The position numbers and the translations under genes are program-made. From NCBI GenBank assembly GCA_963540815.1, contig CAUTQY010000002.1:62001-126000 (forward strand): a stretch of 64,000 bases of DNA, given 5' to 3'. Below are positions 24,831-34,461 of this stretch, one piece after another; positions within the stretch are counted from its first letter, which is position 1; every line of letters begins with the position of its first letter. Source of the stretch: Scybalousia_A sp963540815. GTDB taxonomy: Bacteria > Bacteroidota > Bacteroidia > Bacteroidales > P3. The notes beneath the pieces are model-generated. The model was not told the origin of the DNA. It searched no databases and saw nothing but the letters and a program-made list of their open reading frames with translations.

Positions 24831-27668
24831 ATGAAAAGTATTAAATTTTTGATTTTAATTGTATCTGTTGTTTTTTCAGCAGTATCTTTTGCACAGCCAA
24901 ATTTATTGCACGGAGATAATCTTGATTTTAGCTACGGCTCTTCCGGTTGGAGAGGAAAAGCCGGGAGGTATAACAATAGTACAAGTGCTGCTCCGGCATG
25001 GAATCAAACAAACCAATACACGGAAATAACAACCGCAAAAGACGGATGTAATGCAAATCTTTTTTCCATTATATCGGATACAAATGCAACCGACCCCCAT
25101 ACCGTAGGTGCACTGAAGAAAGTACCTACTCATTTGGGATTTACCAAATCATTACAAATAAATAACGATATGTCAGGTTGCAGTGACGGATGTAGCTATT
25201 CCGGTGCGACACCTTCTTATGCAGAGGCAAGTTATGATATGACGGTTGATGAAGACAATTGTTTATTATCCATTTACTATGCCATAGTTTTGGAAGCACC
25301 TAATCATGCGGGTTATGAAAATCCGACATTCCAAATAGATATAATACGAACTTTCGACAATCAACAAGTAAGCCAGTGTACTTTTTGGGAAATGCAAGGA
25401 CAAACCCCTATTCCCAGTGGTAGTATATTTCTCCAAGGAGCAAGTAGTTCCTCTTGGAGTACATGGATATATTGTCCTTGGCAACAAGTAAAAATCAATC
25501 TTGCCAATTATATAGGAGAAACTATCACCATACGAGCAAGAATAGGCGACTGTTGTTACGAATGTCATGCAGGTTACGGTTATATTGTTGCAAAAGTGGA
25601 GCAACCTACAATTGAAGTAGCCGGTTGTTCGGGACAAGGTAATATTATTACGGAGGCAACGGCTCCCGAAGGTTTCGAATCTTATAAATGGTTTAGAGTT
25701 ACTCGTACTTCTATTTCTCAGTCTTCTCTTGAAAATCTGGAGCCTGCGGATAATTCTACCGAAGTACTCGGGACAAATAGAATACTTCAGCTAACGGAAG
25801 ATATGATGCAAGGACAAACAACCCAATATTTTGCGGTAAAACTCATATCTCCTCGTACTCAAACGACAAGACCTAATTGTGTTGCCTATGTAAAAGCGAC
25901 TGTAAATGATATAAGACCTAATTTTGATGATGTTACTTACATACCGGTGGACCCATTAAGCGAAACCGATGAAGTGGGATTTGTATTTTCACAAGTAAGA
26001 CAGCGTACGGAAGACTCCCCTATGTCCACTCAAAAAATAGATTTTGGGGATGGTAGTAGTATAGAATTTGAAAAAAACTTACAAACTAATGTTTGGTCTG
26101 TTTTATCAACTACCCCTACGAATGATCCAAATACAAGAGTAACATTGAATGCCAATCAAAGCGTAGATGTGGTTTATCATACCTATAGTCCGGGAACATA
26201 TATGGCAGTAAGAGAAGCCACATCTTATTATCTTGTGGAAAATGATGATACAACTTATAATATTTACTGTACGAGAAATGATAGTACAAACATTGTTGTT
26301 TCGGAAAGACCAAGTATATTGTTACAAGCAACCGACACAATATGTATGGGTGCGAGCGATACTATTTTTGCCTCTTCTCCGGATAATGATGAACAAATAT
26401 CCGTCAACTATGAATATTATTGGTGGTATAATATTGAAGACACTGCTTCCAACCCTATAAATACGGGTAAAACATTTTTATTAAATAACGTAATGGAAAA
26501 TACTTCCGTTGTAGTTAAAGTTTTGGATACGGTAAATGGATTTTATAGATTTGGTTATTTTACCGTATATGTTCAAGAATTTCCAAATATTTCTTTACAA
26601 GGTGACACTATGCTTTGCATAGGTCAAACTGCAAATATTACGGCAAGTGATGCAACAGGTAATACAAGGGCCATGCAATGGTCATTTACCCAACCCGGTA
26701 ACAATCCTCATATTACCAATCCTTCAACTAATCCCATGCTTTCATTTACACCTACACAGGATACGGTAGTTTGGCTTATATGTGAAACATCGGCAGGATG
26801 TATATCATACAAAAGCATAAATATTTATATAACAAATCCTAAGGTAAGTAGTGATAAAACAACTATTTGTCCTAATCAAGAGGTTACATTAACAGGAAGT
26901 GATGCCGTAGATTATTCTTGGACAAGCGAACCTAAGGACAACAGTTTGACTGAAAATGTAAGGAGTACGCAACCGGTGAGAGTAACTCCGCAAGAAACAA
27001 CGACATATACTATGAAAGGTTACGGTTCAAACGGATGTTTTACCGAAAGACAAATAACAATTAATGTTGTTCCCATACCTACCCCTACAATAGAATATAC
27101 TCCTAAATACGTGGATACCGAGGACCCTACTGTTGCTTTTACCGATGCCTCCGAATACGGAACCTATTCTTTATGGAAATTTTCAGACGGCGGAACTTCT
27201 AATGATAAAGTACTTAGATATCAATTCAAAGACTTATCGGTAGATAGTGTGACAGTATATTTAAAAACTGCCAATGAGTTAGGTTTGGAAGAACTATCAA
27301 ATAATGAATATGCTTGTTCTGCCGATACATCTATTGTTATACCTATAGAATTGTTTTCCGTATGGGTACCAAATGCATTTAGTCCTAACGGTGACGGTGT
27401 TAATGATTATTTCTTTTTTATGTCTGCCAATCTTTTAATAGATGTTGTTTTTGAGGTATATAACCGTTGGGGGACTAAGGTATTTGAATACAAAGGAGCC
27501 TCTATAAAATTAACGGATATAAACACACCTTTAACTAATGTCGGTTGGGATGGAAAATACAAAGACGAATATGTACAAGACGGTGTTTATGTTTGGAAGC
27601 TTAACTATAAACGAGATGGCAGTACAAGAATATATCAAAAACAAGGTACGGTTACCGTAGTTAAATAA
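24831..27668 (+). CDS. secreted multidomain protein with T9SS type B sorting domain (CHU_C)
   Basis: About 945 residues from the ATG at 24831, which gives a clean signal peptide (MKSIKFLILIVSVVFSAVSFAQ). The upstream 27 codons are rejected because the -7 promoter motif falls inside them. An N-terminal Cys-rich beta domain (about 20-270) is followed by several Ig/PKD-like beta repeats with DTICMG, CIGQTANIT and CPNQEVTLTGSD openings. The C-terminal 95 residues are a gliding-motility-type CHU_C domain: VPNAFSPNGDGVNDYF, VEVYNRWGTKVFE-like, GWDGKYKDEYVQDGVYVW. Such proteins pass the outer membrane through the type IX system. The ligand or substrate is unknown. Confidence 0.9.
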   Translation: MKSIKFLILIVSVVFSAVSFAQPNLLHGDNLDFSYGSSGWRGKAGRYNNSTSAAPAWNQTNQYTEITTAKDGCNANLFSIISDTNATDPHTVGALKKVPTHLGFTKSLQINNDMSGCSDGCSYSGATPSYAEASYDMTVDEDNCLLSIYYAIVLEAPNHAGYENPTFQIDIIRTFDNQQVSQCTFWEMQGQTPIPSGSIFLQGASSSSWSTWIYCPWQQVKINLANYIGETITIRARIGDCCYECHAGYGYIVAKVEQPTIEVAGCSGQGNIITEATAPEGFESYKWFRVTRTSISQSSLENLEPADNSTEVLGTNRILQLTEDMMQGQTTQYFAVKLISPRTQTTRPNCVAYVKATVNDIRPNFDDVTYIPVDPLSETDEVGFVFSQVRQRTEDSPMSTQKIDFGDGSSIEFEKNLQTNVWSVLSTTPTNDPNTRVTLNANQSVDVVYHTYSPGTYMAVREATSYYLVENDDTTYNIYCTRNDSTNIVVSERPSILLQATDTICMGASDTIFASSPDNDEQISVNYEYYWWYNIEDTASNPINTGKTFLLNNVMENTSVVVKVLDTVNGFYRFGYFTVYVQEFPNISLQGDTMLCIGQTANITASDATGNTRAMQWSFTQPGNNPHITNPSTNPMLSFTPTQDTVVWLICETSAGCISYKSINIYITNPKVSSDKTTICPNQEVTLTGSDAVDYSWTSEPKDNSLTENVRSTQPVRVTPQETTTYTMKGYGSNGCFTERQITINVVPIPTPTIEYTPKYVDTEDPTVAFTDASEYGTYSLWKFSDGGTSNDKVLRYQFKDLSVDSVTVYLKTANELGLEELSNNEYACSADTSIVIPIELFSVWVPNAFSPNGDGVNDYFFFMSANLLIDVVFEVYNRWGTKVFEYKGASIKLTDINTPLTNVGWDGKYKDEYVQDGVYVWKLNYKRDGSTRIYQKQGTVTVVK

Positions 27669-27686
27669 GTATACATTAACTTAAAT

Positions 27687-27728
27687 AAAAAATAAGAAAT
27701 TATACAAAATATAATTTCTTATTTTTTA
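27687..27728 (+). terminator. terminator after the CHU_C gene
   Basis: A perfect 18-bp stem (27687-27704 with 27710-27727) and 5-nt loop, ending in T-rich sequence; it can work in both directions. Confidence 0.8.
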
Positions 27729-27879
27729 TTTACACTACCCTACTCTATTTTAAATATTTACGTAGTTTTTACACGTGAAACACAAAAACGAATCTACATT
27801 TAACTGTCTAAATATAAAAATAAAATTATCTCTGTAAGAATAATAATTAATTTATATAACAGTTATTTTATAATTATTT

Positions 27880-28506
27880 TTACTCAATATATTTATAATC
27901 GGAATTAACTAATAATCTGTTATTTACCCAATATTTTTGCCATATTTCGTTGGGTATGGGATTATCATTTTCATCAAGACTTTCTTGTAAAGTATTTTTT
28001 TTCACTATCTTAGCTTTTCCGGATAATATTATATCCATTATATTATTGAAAATTAAGCTATCAGAATTTTTTTCCAAAAATAAATTTATTCCTAACTCAT
28101 TGTTAAATAGGTCCATAGCCATTCCAACACTATCATAACCTAAAACTCCTTTTTCCTTAAATAAATATTCATTATATTTTTCGTATATCTCCCCTACCCT
28201 TCTCGCTTTTTCAGCTCCTATTTCTTTTGAAAGACAATACATCCAATATATATGACGAAAAGCATCGAAAGTATCACCTTCTTTATTACCACCAAGAAAA
28301 TTTTCTTTATTCAAACTATCCATAACGGAAATAACATTTAAAGAAATTTCTTTAGCCTTTTTCACAGAAGAATAATTTTTTAATACCCATATCTTATCAA
28401 CTAACGACATTGATTGTATAATTTCATTAGTATTTTGGGCAAAAGAATTAGCTTTTAATACACAAAAAGCAACAATAGATAATAGGGAATACTTTAAAAA
28501 CTTCAT
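27880..28506 (-). CDS. secreted DUF6973-like protein
   Basis: The 208-residue protein has a signal peptide (LLSIVAFCVLKANSFAQ, cut near residue 23). The core at about 70-150 has GDTFDAFRHIYWMYCLSKEIGAEKA and SVGMAMDLFNNELGI, the His/Asp/Asn pattern I associate with DUF6973-type proteins found in predicted secreted toxins and envelope proteins. No biochemical role is known to me. It stands alone, facing the CHU_C gene across a shared terminator. Confidence 0.65.
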   Translation of the reverse strand: MKFLKYSLLSIVAFCVLKANSFAQNTNEIIQSMSLVDKIWVLKNYSSVKKAKEISLNVISVMDSLNKENFLGGNKEGDTFDAFRHIYWMYCLSKEIGAEKARRVGEIYEKYNEYLFKEKGVLGYDSVGMAMDLFNNELGINLFLEKNSDSLIFNNIMDIILSGKAKIVKKNTLQESLDENDNPIPNEIWQKYWVNNRLLVNSDYKYIE

Positions 28507-28600
28507 TTATTCAATTATAAATGTTAAAAAAAACACAACAATTTTGTATAATTATTTATTATACAAATATTTACCATATAAAAATAGTGTATTTTATTAC

Positions 28601-29551
28601 TTATTTTATTATACCAAGTTTTTTACTTATATTAAGCATTTTTTCTATAGGCTTTCTTGCATTTACAATTGTTTCGGAACTTAACTTTATTTCATACTCT
28701 TCATTTTCCAATGAATAAAGTACTTTTTCCATAGTATTAAGCTTCATATGGCGACAATCATTGCAAGCACAAGTCTCATCATTGGTAACAACAATAAATT
28801 CTTTATTAGGATTATCTATTCTAAGTTTGTGTAAAATACCGGACTCTGTTGCAACAAGAAATTTTTTATTTTTACTTTCTTTTACGTATTTAATCATTCC
28901 TTGAGTAGAACCGACATAATCTGCAAGAGAGGAAACAGCATCATTACATTCCGGATGTGCTATAAGAATAGCATCAGGATTTTCTTTTTTCATTTTTAAA
29001 GTATATTCGGCAGTAAGCTGCTCGTGTACCTCACAACTTCCATTATAAAGTACCATATTTCTACCGGAAATCCTATTTATATATCCCCCAAGATTCTTAT
29101 CCGGTGCAAAAATTATTTTTTGTTCCTTTGGTAAAGATTTAACTATTTGTAAAGCATTACCGGAGGTACAAATTATATCCGATAAAGTTTTTATTTCCGC
29201 ACTACAATTAACGTATGAAATTACTATATGATTTGAATATTTTGCCTTAAAATCTTTAAATTCATCATATTTGCAAGAATCGGCAAGAGAACAACCGGCA
29301 TTCATATCCGGTATAATAACTTTTTTATCCGGATTTAATATTTTAGCAGTTTCTCCCATAAAATGTACTCCGCAAAAAAGTATTATTTTTTTTGTGGTTT
29401 CTTTCGCTTTCTGAGCCAAATTAAGACTATCCCCAACAAAATCAGATATATCTTGTATTTCCGGTATTTGATAATAGTGTCCGAGTATAAGAACGTCTTT
29501 TTCTTTTTTTAGTTTTAGTATTTTTTCTCTTATATCAAACTCTGTTTTCAT
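28601..29551 (-). CDS. nadA: quinolinate synthase A
   Basis: The 316-residue 4Fe-4S enzyme condenses iminoaspartate with dihydroxyacetone phosphate to quinolinate in de novo NAD synthesis. Typical features are LGHYYQIPEIQDISDFVGDS near residue 24, CGVHFMGETAKIL near 78, the conserved Cys in NAGCSLADSC, HPEC near 195 and the C-terminal Cys in NDETCACNDCRHM. The nadB and nadC partners are not in this window. The leader is long (promoter motif 104 bp upstream). Confidence 0.95.
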   Translation of the reverse strand: MKTEFDIREKILKLKKEKDVLILGHYYQIPEIQDISDFVGDSLNLAQKAKETTKKIILFCGVHFMGETAKILNPDKKVIIPDMNAGCSLADSCKYDEFKDFKAKYSNHIVISYVNCSAEIKTLSDIICTSGNALQIVKSLPKEQKIIFAPDKNLGGYINRISGRNMVLYNGSCEVHEQLTAEYTLKMKKENPDAILIAHPECNDAVSSLADYVGSTQGMIKYVKESKNKKFLVATESGILHKLRIDNPNKEFIVVTNDETCACNDCRHMKLNTMEKVLYSLENEEYEIKLSSETIVNARKPIEKMLNISKKLGIIK

Positions 29552-29654
29552 ATCTCTTCTTTACAATATGTTATATAATCTATTTATTTTTTTTATAAAA
29601 CTATTAATATTATTACATATGTTTAAAGTGTTAATTGTGTACTATATTATTTTG

Positions 29655-29662
29655 CAAAAATA
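29655..29662 (-). promoter_or_regulatory. nadA promoter -7 motif
   Basis: TATTTTTG on the minus strand, about 104 bp before the nadA ATG. Confidence 0.5.
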
Positions 29663-30005
29663 CTCAATTTATTAACAATATATAAAACATTATTTTATTA
29701 TTTAAATTATAACTATTAATATTTTGAGTACATCGTTACATCTTATTAACATTATTTGAATTGTTAATAAAAAATCATTGTTTCTTATGTTAACTTTATG
29801 TGTTTTGAATGTTGGAAACAATTATAATTTTAAACACTCTTATTTTTTACTTTATGTTATTAATATCAATAATATAGTTTTTTACGATATATTTACAGTA
29901 ATGTTGTTGATAATTTTTATTACTGATTATTAGAATATTAAAAATATATAATGTTTTCTTTTTAAAGTAAAGTTATTAAAAAACAGATAGATAAAAAAAA
30001 AATAC

Positions 30006-30013
30006 TAACTTTG
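30006..30013 (+). promoter_or_regulatory. rpiB operon promoter -7 motif
   Basis: TAACTTTG, 28 bp before the rpiB ATG. It probably drives the run rpiB to spt. Confidence 0.6.
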
Positions 30014-30041
30014 CATACGGAAAGTTTTTAACAAATCTTGT

Positions 30042-30476
30042 ATGAAAACCATACCTATTGCATCAGACCATGCAGGGTTTGATTTAAAAGAGAAATTAAA
30101 ATCTTATCTTATAAACAAAGGTTATGAGATAAGAGATATGGGATGTTATTCTACGGATAGTGTGGATTATCCTGATTTTATTCACCCACTTGCCAAATCT
30201 ATAAATGATAATGAATATGATTTTGGTTTTATTATGTGTGGTACGGGTAACGGTGTGAGTATGGTTGCCAATAAGTATCCGAATATTCGTTGTGCTCTGT
30301 GTTGGCAAGAAGATATAGCCATACTAGCAAAACAACACAATAATGCTAATATAATAGCTTTACCGGCAAGATTTATTACTGTTGAACAGGCAAAAAAAAT
30401 AATAGATGCTTATTTATTTTCATCATTCGAGGGAGGTAGACACCAGCGTAGAATAAATAAAATACCTATTAAATAA
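30042..30476 (+). CDS. rpiB: ribose-5-phosphate isomerase B
   Basis: The 144-residue enzyme interconverts ribose 5-phosphate and ribulose 5-phosphate. Family motifs are PIASDHAGFDLKE at residues 4-16, the active-site Cys in CGTGNGVSMVANK near 67, and a C-terminal GGRHQRRI segment. It opens a plus-strand operon; the next gene starts 6 bp after its stop. With deoC two genes on, it suggests a link between nucleoside sugars and the pentose-phosphate pool. Confidence 0.93.
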   Translation: MKTIPIASDHAGFDLKEKLKSYLINKGYEIRDMGCYSTDSVDYPDFIHPLAKSINDNEYDFGFIMCGTGNGVSMVANKYPNIRCALCWQEDIAILAKQHNNANIIALPARFITVEQAKKIIDAYLFSSFEGGRHQRRINKIPIK

Positions 30477-30482
30477 TATATA

Positions 30483-31652
30483 ATGAATACAAATAGTTAT
30501 AAACAATATCTTATTTCCTGTGAAGAGAATATAAAAGAAAAAGAAAATATTGATTTATCTTCTACGGATATTGAGGATGTTGCTTATAATACTTTTCATA
30601 ATATTAATAAAATTAAAAATTTAGCTTCCAAAATAAGAATTAAGTTTGTAAACAATATAACCGACAATCTTATTATTTTTGATAAAAATTTTTCCGAAAA
30701 AGGAGGTAATGTTCATTGGTGTATAGCATATAATGATTTTATAGATAAAATAATAAAACTCCTTAATAAAAATAAGATAAAAAAAATAAATCTTTTTAGC
30801 TCCTCATTTATAGAAGAATTGGGTTTAAAAGGTGCTTTAAAGGATAATAGCATACATACGGATAATGATATTAGTGAAAATATAATTTTTACGCCAAAAT
30901 TCGGTATTGTAAACACGGGTAGTTTATTTTTTGAATTTGATTCTTCCATAGACATGGAACAAGTAATAAGTAGTACATTTAAAATCTTTATACTGCCCAT
31001 TAATGATTTTCTTTTAAAACCCGAAGATGTGGAAATATTTTCTTATTTGTATTCCATATATAAAAATAAAATAACATATCCTTATCTCAGCTCATTATAC
31101 ACTCCGAATACCAATTACAAACAGAGCAATGTACATGTTTTTATTGTAGATAACGGAAGAAGTAATATATTGGCTAATAAGGATGTACGTTCTACATTAA
31201 ATTGTATAGATTGTGGTGCTTGCAAGAGAGTTTGCCCAATATATAATATTGTAGGAGATAAACCATATGATAATATTTTTTCGGGTCCGTACGCAAATGT
31301 AGTCCTTCCTTATTTGGAAAATGTAGAAAATTACAAACACCTTTGTTTTTCTTGTACGGGTTGTGGAAATTGTTCAAAGATATGTCCTGTGAATATTCCT
31401 ATTTCGGAATTAATAATTAAAAATAAAAATTATTTTTTTGAGAATAAAATAATGGATATATCGGATATAAGGCTTGCCAAATCTATGGGAAAGATATTGA
31501 ATAATAGAAAACTTATGAATCAAAACAAGTTTATCAAAAATATTAGAATAAAGTTATTGGTTAATAACTCCAAATTAATTTCAGATAAATTTGTATTTTC
31601 AAAATACACTTTCAATCAACAGTATCAACTAAAATACACTAATAATGAGTAA
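30483..31652 (+). CDS. LUD-domain protein with two 4Fe-4S clusters (LutB-like)
   Basis: This encodes 389 residues. The middle part (about 45-225) resembles the LUD domain of lactate-utilisation proteins (FGIVNTGSLFFEF). Two ferredoxin motifs follow: CIDCGACKRVCP at about 240-251 and CTGCGNCSKICP at about 289-300, spaced as in LutB. The C-terminal region is short and basic, so it is smaller than LutB, which is usually near 470 residues. No lutA or lutC is adjacent. Its stop overlaps deoC by 8 bp. An electron-transfer dehydrogenase role is likely, but lactate as substrate is not supported by the context. Confidence 0.75.
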   Translation: MNTNSYKQYLISCEENIKEKENIDLSSTDIEDVAYNTFHNINKIKNLASKIRIKFVNNITDNLIIFDKNFSEKGGNVHWCIAYNDFIDKIIKLLNKNKIKKINLFSSSFIEELGLKGALKDNSIHTDNDISENIIFTPKFGIVNTGSLFFEFDSSIDMEQVISSTFKIFILPINDFLLKPEDVEIFSYLYSIYKNKITYPYLSSLYTPNTNYKQSNVHVFIVDNGRSNILANKDVRSTLNCIDCGACKRVCPIYNIVGDKPYDNIFSGPYANVVLPYLENVENYKHLCFSCTGCGNCSKICPVNIPISELIIKNKNYFFENKIMDISDIRLAKSMGKILNNRKLMNQNKFIKNIRIKLLVNNSKLISDKFVFSKYTFNQQYQLKYTNNE

Positions 31653-32517
31653 TATATTACTTATAGAGTATATAAAAAAACTAGCTTTTTGTAGGGATAA
31701 TACTTTGTTTCATTCCAAAATTGATGAGATTTTTAATAAACGAATATCTAACATAAGAGAAATTTTAATTAAAATACTTTCTCTTTTGGATATAACTACC
31801 CTGAATGATACGGATAATAAAAAAGCAATAAAAAACATATTAAATAATTTAACTTGTAGGGTAGGGAAGAGTAGTATTAATGTTGCAGGTTTATGTATTT
31901 ATTCAAATCTTCTACCCATACTTAATCAATATTATTTACCACAGGAAATTAAAAAAGTTGCGGTATCCGGAGGATTTCCAACAGGACAATTATCTTTTGA
32001 GGCCAAAATACGGGACATTCAATTTGCTATAAATAACAAAGTGGACGAAATAGATATTCCTATTAATAGAGGTATGTTTTTTGAAGATAAGGCTTCTTTT
32101 ACCAAAGAATTAAAACAAATAAGTCAATTTATAAGGGCGTATTCGAATAATCAAACAAAATTAAAAGTAATTTTGGAAACATCGGAATTAACAAATTATG
32201 AGAATATATATAAGGCTTCGGTTATCGCCATGGAATGCGGAGCAGATTTTATAAAAACCTCCACAGGTAAAGTTTCACGTGGAGCAGATGTGTATTCTTC
32301 TGTAATAATGTTAGTTGCAATAAAGGAATATTTACAAAAAACAGGAAAAAAAGTAGGCTTTAAGGCTGCCGGTGGTATTCGTACATGGCAGGAAGCTATA
32401 AAATATTATATTCTTGTAGAAAAATTATTGGGAGAAGAATATTTACATAAAGATACATTTCGTATAGGTTGTTCAAATCTTAGAGACAATATATTGAGAG
32501 AGATAAATAATAATTAA
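31645..32517 (+). CDS. deoC: deoxyribose-phosphate aldolase
   Basis: The 290-residue enzyme splits 2-deoxyribose 5-phosphate into acetaldehyde and glyceraldehyde 3-phosphate. The Schiff-base Lys is in DFIKTSTGK (near residue 209) and the second Lys in GFKAAGGIRTW (near 243); DEIDIPINRG lies near 131. It has an N-terminal extension of about 60 residues relative to the E. coli enzyme, as in other Bacteroidetes copies. It overlaps the LUD gene, indicating translational coupling. Confidence 0.92.
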   Translation: MSNILLIEYIKKLAFCRDNTLFHSKIDEIFNKRISNIREILIKILSLLDITTLNDTDNKKAIKNILNNLTCRVGKSSINVAGLCIYSNLLPILNQYYLPQEIKKVAVSGGFPTGQLSFEAKIRDIQFAINNKVDEIDIPINRGMFFEDKASFTKELKQISQFIRAYSNNQTKLKVILETSELTNYENIYKASVIAMECGADFIKTSTGKVSRGADVYSSVIMLVAIKEYLQKTGKKVGFKAAGGIRTWQEAIKYYILVEKLLGEEYLHKDTFRIGCSNLRDNILREINNN

Positions 32518-32526
32518 GGATATTTT

Positions 32527-33720
32527 ATGAATAAATTAAGTGAAAAATTAGCTAAATCACCACTTTTGGAAGAAGAAAGACAAACAAAAGCATTAGGAGT
32601 CTATCCTTATTTTAGAGCGATTTCTTCCGACCAAGATGCGCAAGTTACTATAAACGGTAAAAAAATACTAATGTTTGGCTCTAATTCTTATCTCGGTTTA
32701 ACTAATCATCCACAGGTAAAACAAGCAGGTATTGAGGCTATAAAAAAATACGGTTGTGGTTGTGCGGGTAGTCCTTTTCTCAATGGTTATATGGATATCC
32801 ATGTAGAATTGGAACAAAGATTGGCAAATTTTGTCGGTAAAGAAAATGCAATATGTTTTTCTACTGGTTTTCAATCAAATCTTGGAACTCTTAGCGCTGT
32901 TGTAGGGAGAGGGGATTATATTATTAGTGACGAGAGAGACCATGCTTCAATAGTTGATGGTAGGAGACTTTCTTTTGCTAACAACCTTAAATTTAAACAT
33001 AACGATATGTCTTCCTTGGAAGAAGTATTAAAAAAACTTCCTCAAGATGCTATAAAACTTATTGTTATAGATGGTGTTTTTTCTATGGAAGGAGATATCG
33101 CAAATCTTTCGGAAATAGTTGCTTTGAGTGAAAAATACGGTGGAAGTATTTATGTCGACGAGGCTCACTCCATAGGAGTTTTGGGTAAAGAGGGTAGGGG
33201 AGTGTGTAATCATTTCGGCTTAACGGATAAGGTTGATATAATAGTTGGTACTTTTTCCAAATCTCTTGCAACAATTGGAGGTTTTGTTGCTTCGGATAAT
33301 GAAACTATAGATTTTTTGCGTCATCATTCTCGTCCTTATATATTTTCCGCATCTATTTCTCCTGCTGCTACGGCAAGTGTCCTAAAGGCTTTGGATATAA
33401 TACAACAAGAGCCGGAGCGTTTGCAACATCTTTGGGATATGACAACATATTCTTTAAATCTCTTTAGGAGCAACGGATTTGAAATAGGACCTACCGAAAC
33501 CCCTATTATTCCTCTATATATAAGAGATATGCGTAAAACTTTTTGTATAACGAAGGAATTACTTGATGAGGGCGTGTTTGTTTCTCCGGTTATACCGCCG
33601 GCTTGTCCTCCCGAGGATACTCTAATTCGCTTTGCACTTATGGCAACTCATACAAAACAACAAGTAGACACGGCAACGGAAATTTTAATAAAGGTGTTCA
33701 AAAAATATAATGTAATATAA
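32527..33720 (+). CDS. spt: serine palmitoyltransferase-type alpha-oxoamine synthase
   Basis: This 397-residue PLP enzyme closely resembles the Bacteroides serine palmitoyltransferase that makes 3-ketosphinganine for membrane sphingolipids. Visible are VYPYFRAI, SNSYLGLTNH, GCGCAGSPFLNG, DERDHASIVDGRR, the DEAHSIGVLG Asp/His pair and the PLP Lys in GTFSKSLATIGG (near residue 244). The alternatives are KBL (2-amino-3-ketobutyrate CoA ligase) and BioF; the VYPYFR start and FSxSKSLA context favour SPT. It lies 9 bp after deoC and is followed by a terminator. Confidence 0.82.
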   Translation: MNKLSEKLAKSPLLEEERQTKALGVYPYFRAISSDQDAQVTINGKKILMFGSNSYLGLTNHPQVKQAGIEAIKKYGCGCAGSPFLNGYMDIHVELEQRLANFVGKENAICFSTGFQSNLGTLSAVVGRGDYIISDERDHASIVDGRRLSFANNLKFKHNDMSSLEEVLKKLPQDAIKLIVIDGVFSMEGDIANLSEIVALSEKYGGSIYVDEAHSIGVLGKEGRGVCNHFGLTDKVDIIVGTFSKSLATIGGFVASDNETIDFLRHHSRPYIFSASISPAATASVLKALDIIQQEPERLQHLWDMTTYSLNLFRSNGFEIGPTETPIIPLYIRDMRKTFCITKELLDEGVFVSPVIPPACPPEDTLIRFALMATHTKQQVDTATEILIKVFKKYNVI

Positions 33721-33742
33721 TTTTGAACCGTTTCACGGAGAT

Positions 33743-33772
33743 AAGTAGTAAGGACTTACTTACTACTTTTTT
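33743..33772 (+). terminator. terminator after spt
   Basis: AAGTAGTAAG and CTTACTACTT form a perfect 10-bp stem with a 6-nt loop, followed by T-rich sequence. Confidence 0.8.
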
Positions 33773-33796
33773 ACTTAATGTGTAAGAAAAATAGTA

Positions 33797-34459
33797 ATGA
33801 ATAAATTGAATTTTGTTGATTGGGGTTATACGGACTATTCCTTGGCATTGGAAAAACAACTAAACATATTCAATAATAAGGTAAAAAGAAAATTATTAAA
33901 AGAGGATAATATAGATAATGATTTTATTCTTTGCGAGCATGATAATGTATATACCATAGGCAAACATGGCAAAGATGTCAACATGCTTATAACAACAGAG
34001 TATTTAAAACAAATAAACGCAAAATTGTATCACATCAATAGGGGGGGAGATATTACCTATCACGGACCCGGTCAAATAATAGGTTATCCTTCTTTGGACT
34101 TGGATTTATTGAATATGGGTATAAGGGATTATATTAATATTTTGGAACAAACGGTTATCAATCTTATGCAAACGTATAATATAAAATGTGAAAGACTGCC
34201 GGGAGCAACGGGTGTTTGGATTGACATTCAAAATAAAAAAGCAAGAAAAATATGCGCCATAGGAGTTAAAGTCTCTAGGGGGATAACAATGCACGGTTTT
34301 GCCTTAAATGTTAATACGGATTTGAATTATTTCTCCTATATAAACCCGTGTGGTTTTACGGATAAGGGAGTTACAAGTATGGAAAAAGAGTTGCAAACAA
34401 GAATAAACATAAAACAAATAAAACAAGAATTATACGATAACTTTTTAAAACTTATATAG
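33797..34459 (+). CDS. lipB: octanoyl-[ACP]:protein N-octanoyltransferase
   Basis: The 220-residue enzyme moves octanoate from acyl carrier protein to lipoyl domains, the first step of lipoate synthesis. The family segment RGGDITYHGPGQIIGYP is near residue 77. The catalytic Lys and Cys are in KICAIGVKVSRGITMHGFALN and INPCG (near residue 183). No lipA in the window. The pyrF start lies 2 bp after its stop. Confidence 0.93.
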   Translation: MNKLNFVDWGYTDYSLALEKQLNIFNNKVKRKLLKEDNIDNDFILCEHDNVYTIGKHGKDVNMLITTEYLKQINAKLYHINRGGDITYHGPGQIIGYPSLDLDLLNMGIRDYINILEQTVINLMQTYNIKCERLPGATGVWIDIQNKKARKICAIGVKVSRGITMHGFALNVNTDLNYFSYINPCGFTDKGVTSMEKELQTRINIKQIKQELYDNFLKLI

Positions 34460-34461
34460 TT

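Larger units (their letters stand above)
29552..30041. other. AT-rich intergenic region with divergent promoters
   Basis: This 490-bp gap between nadA and rpiB has no ORF, tRNA or clear hairpin. It is extremely AT-rich with many short TATTAAT-like runs. I see only the two -7 motifs listed separately, one for each direction. Confidence 0.6.
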
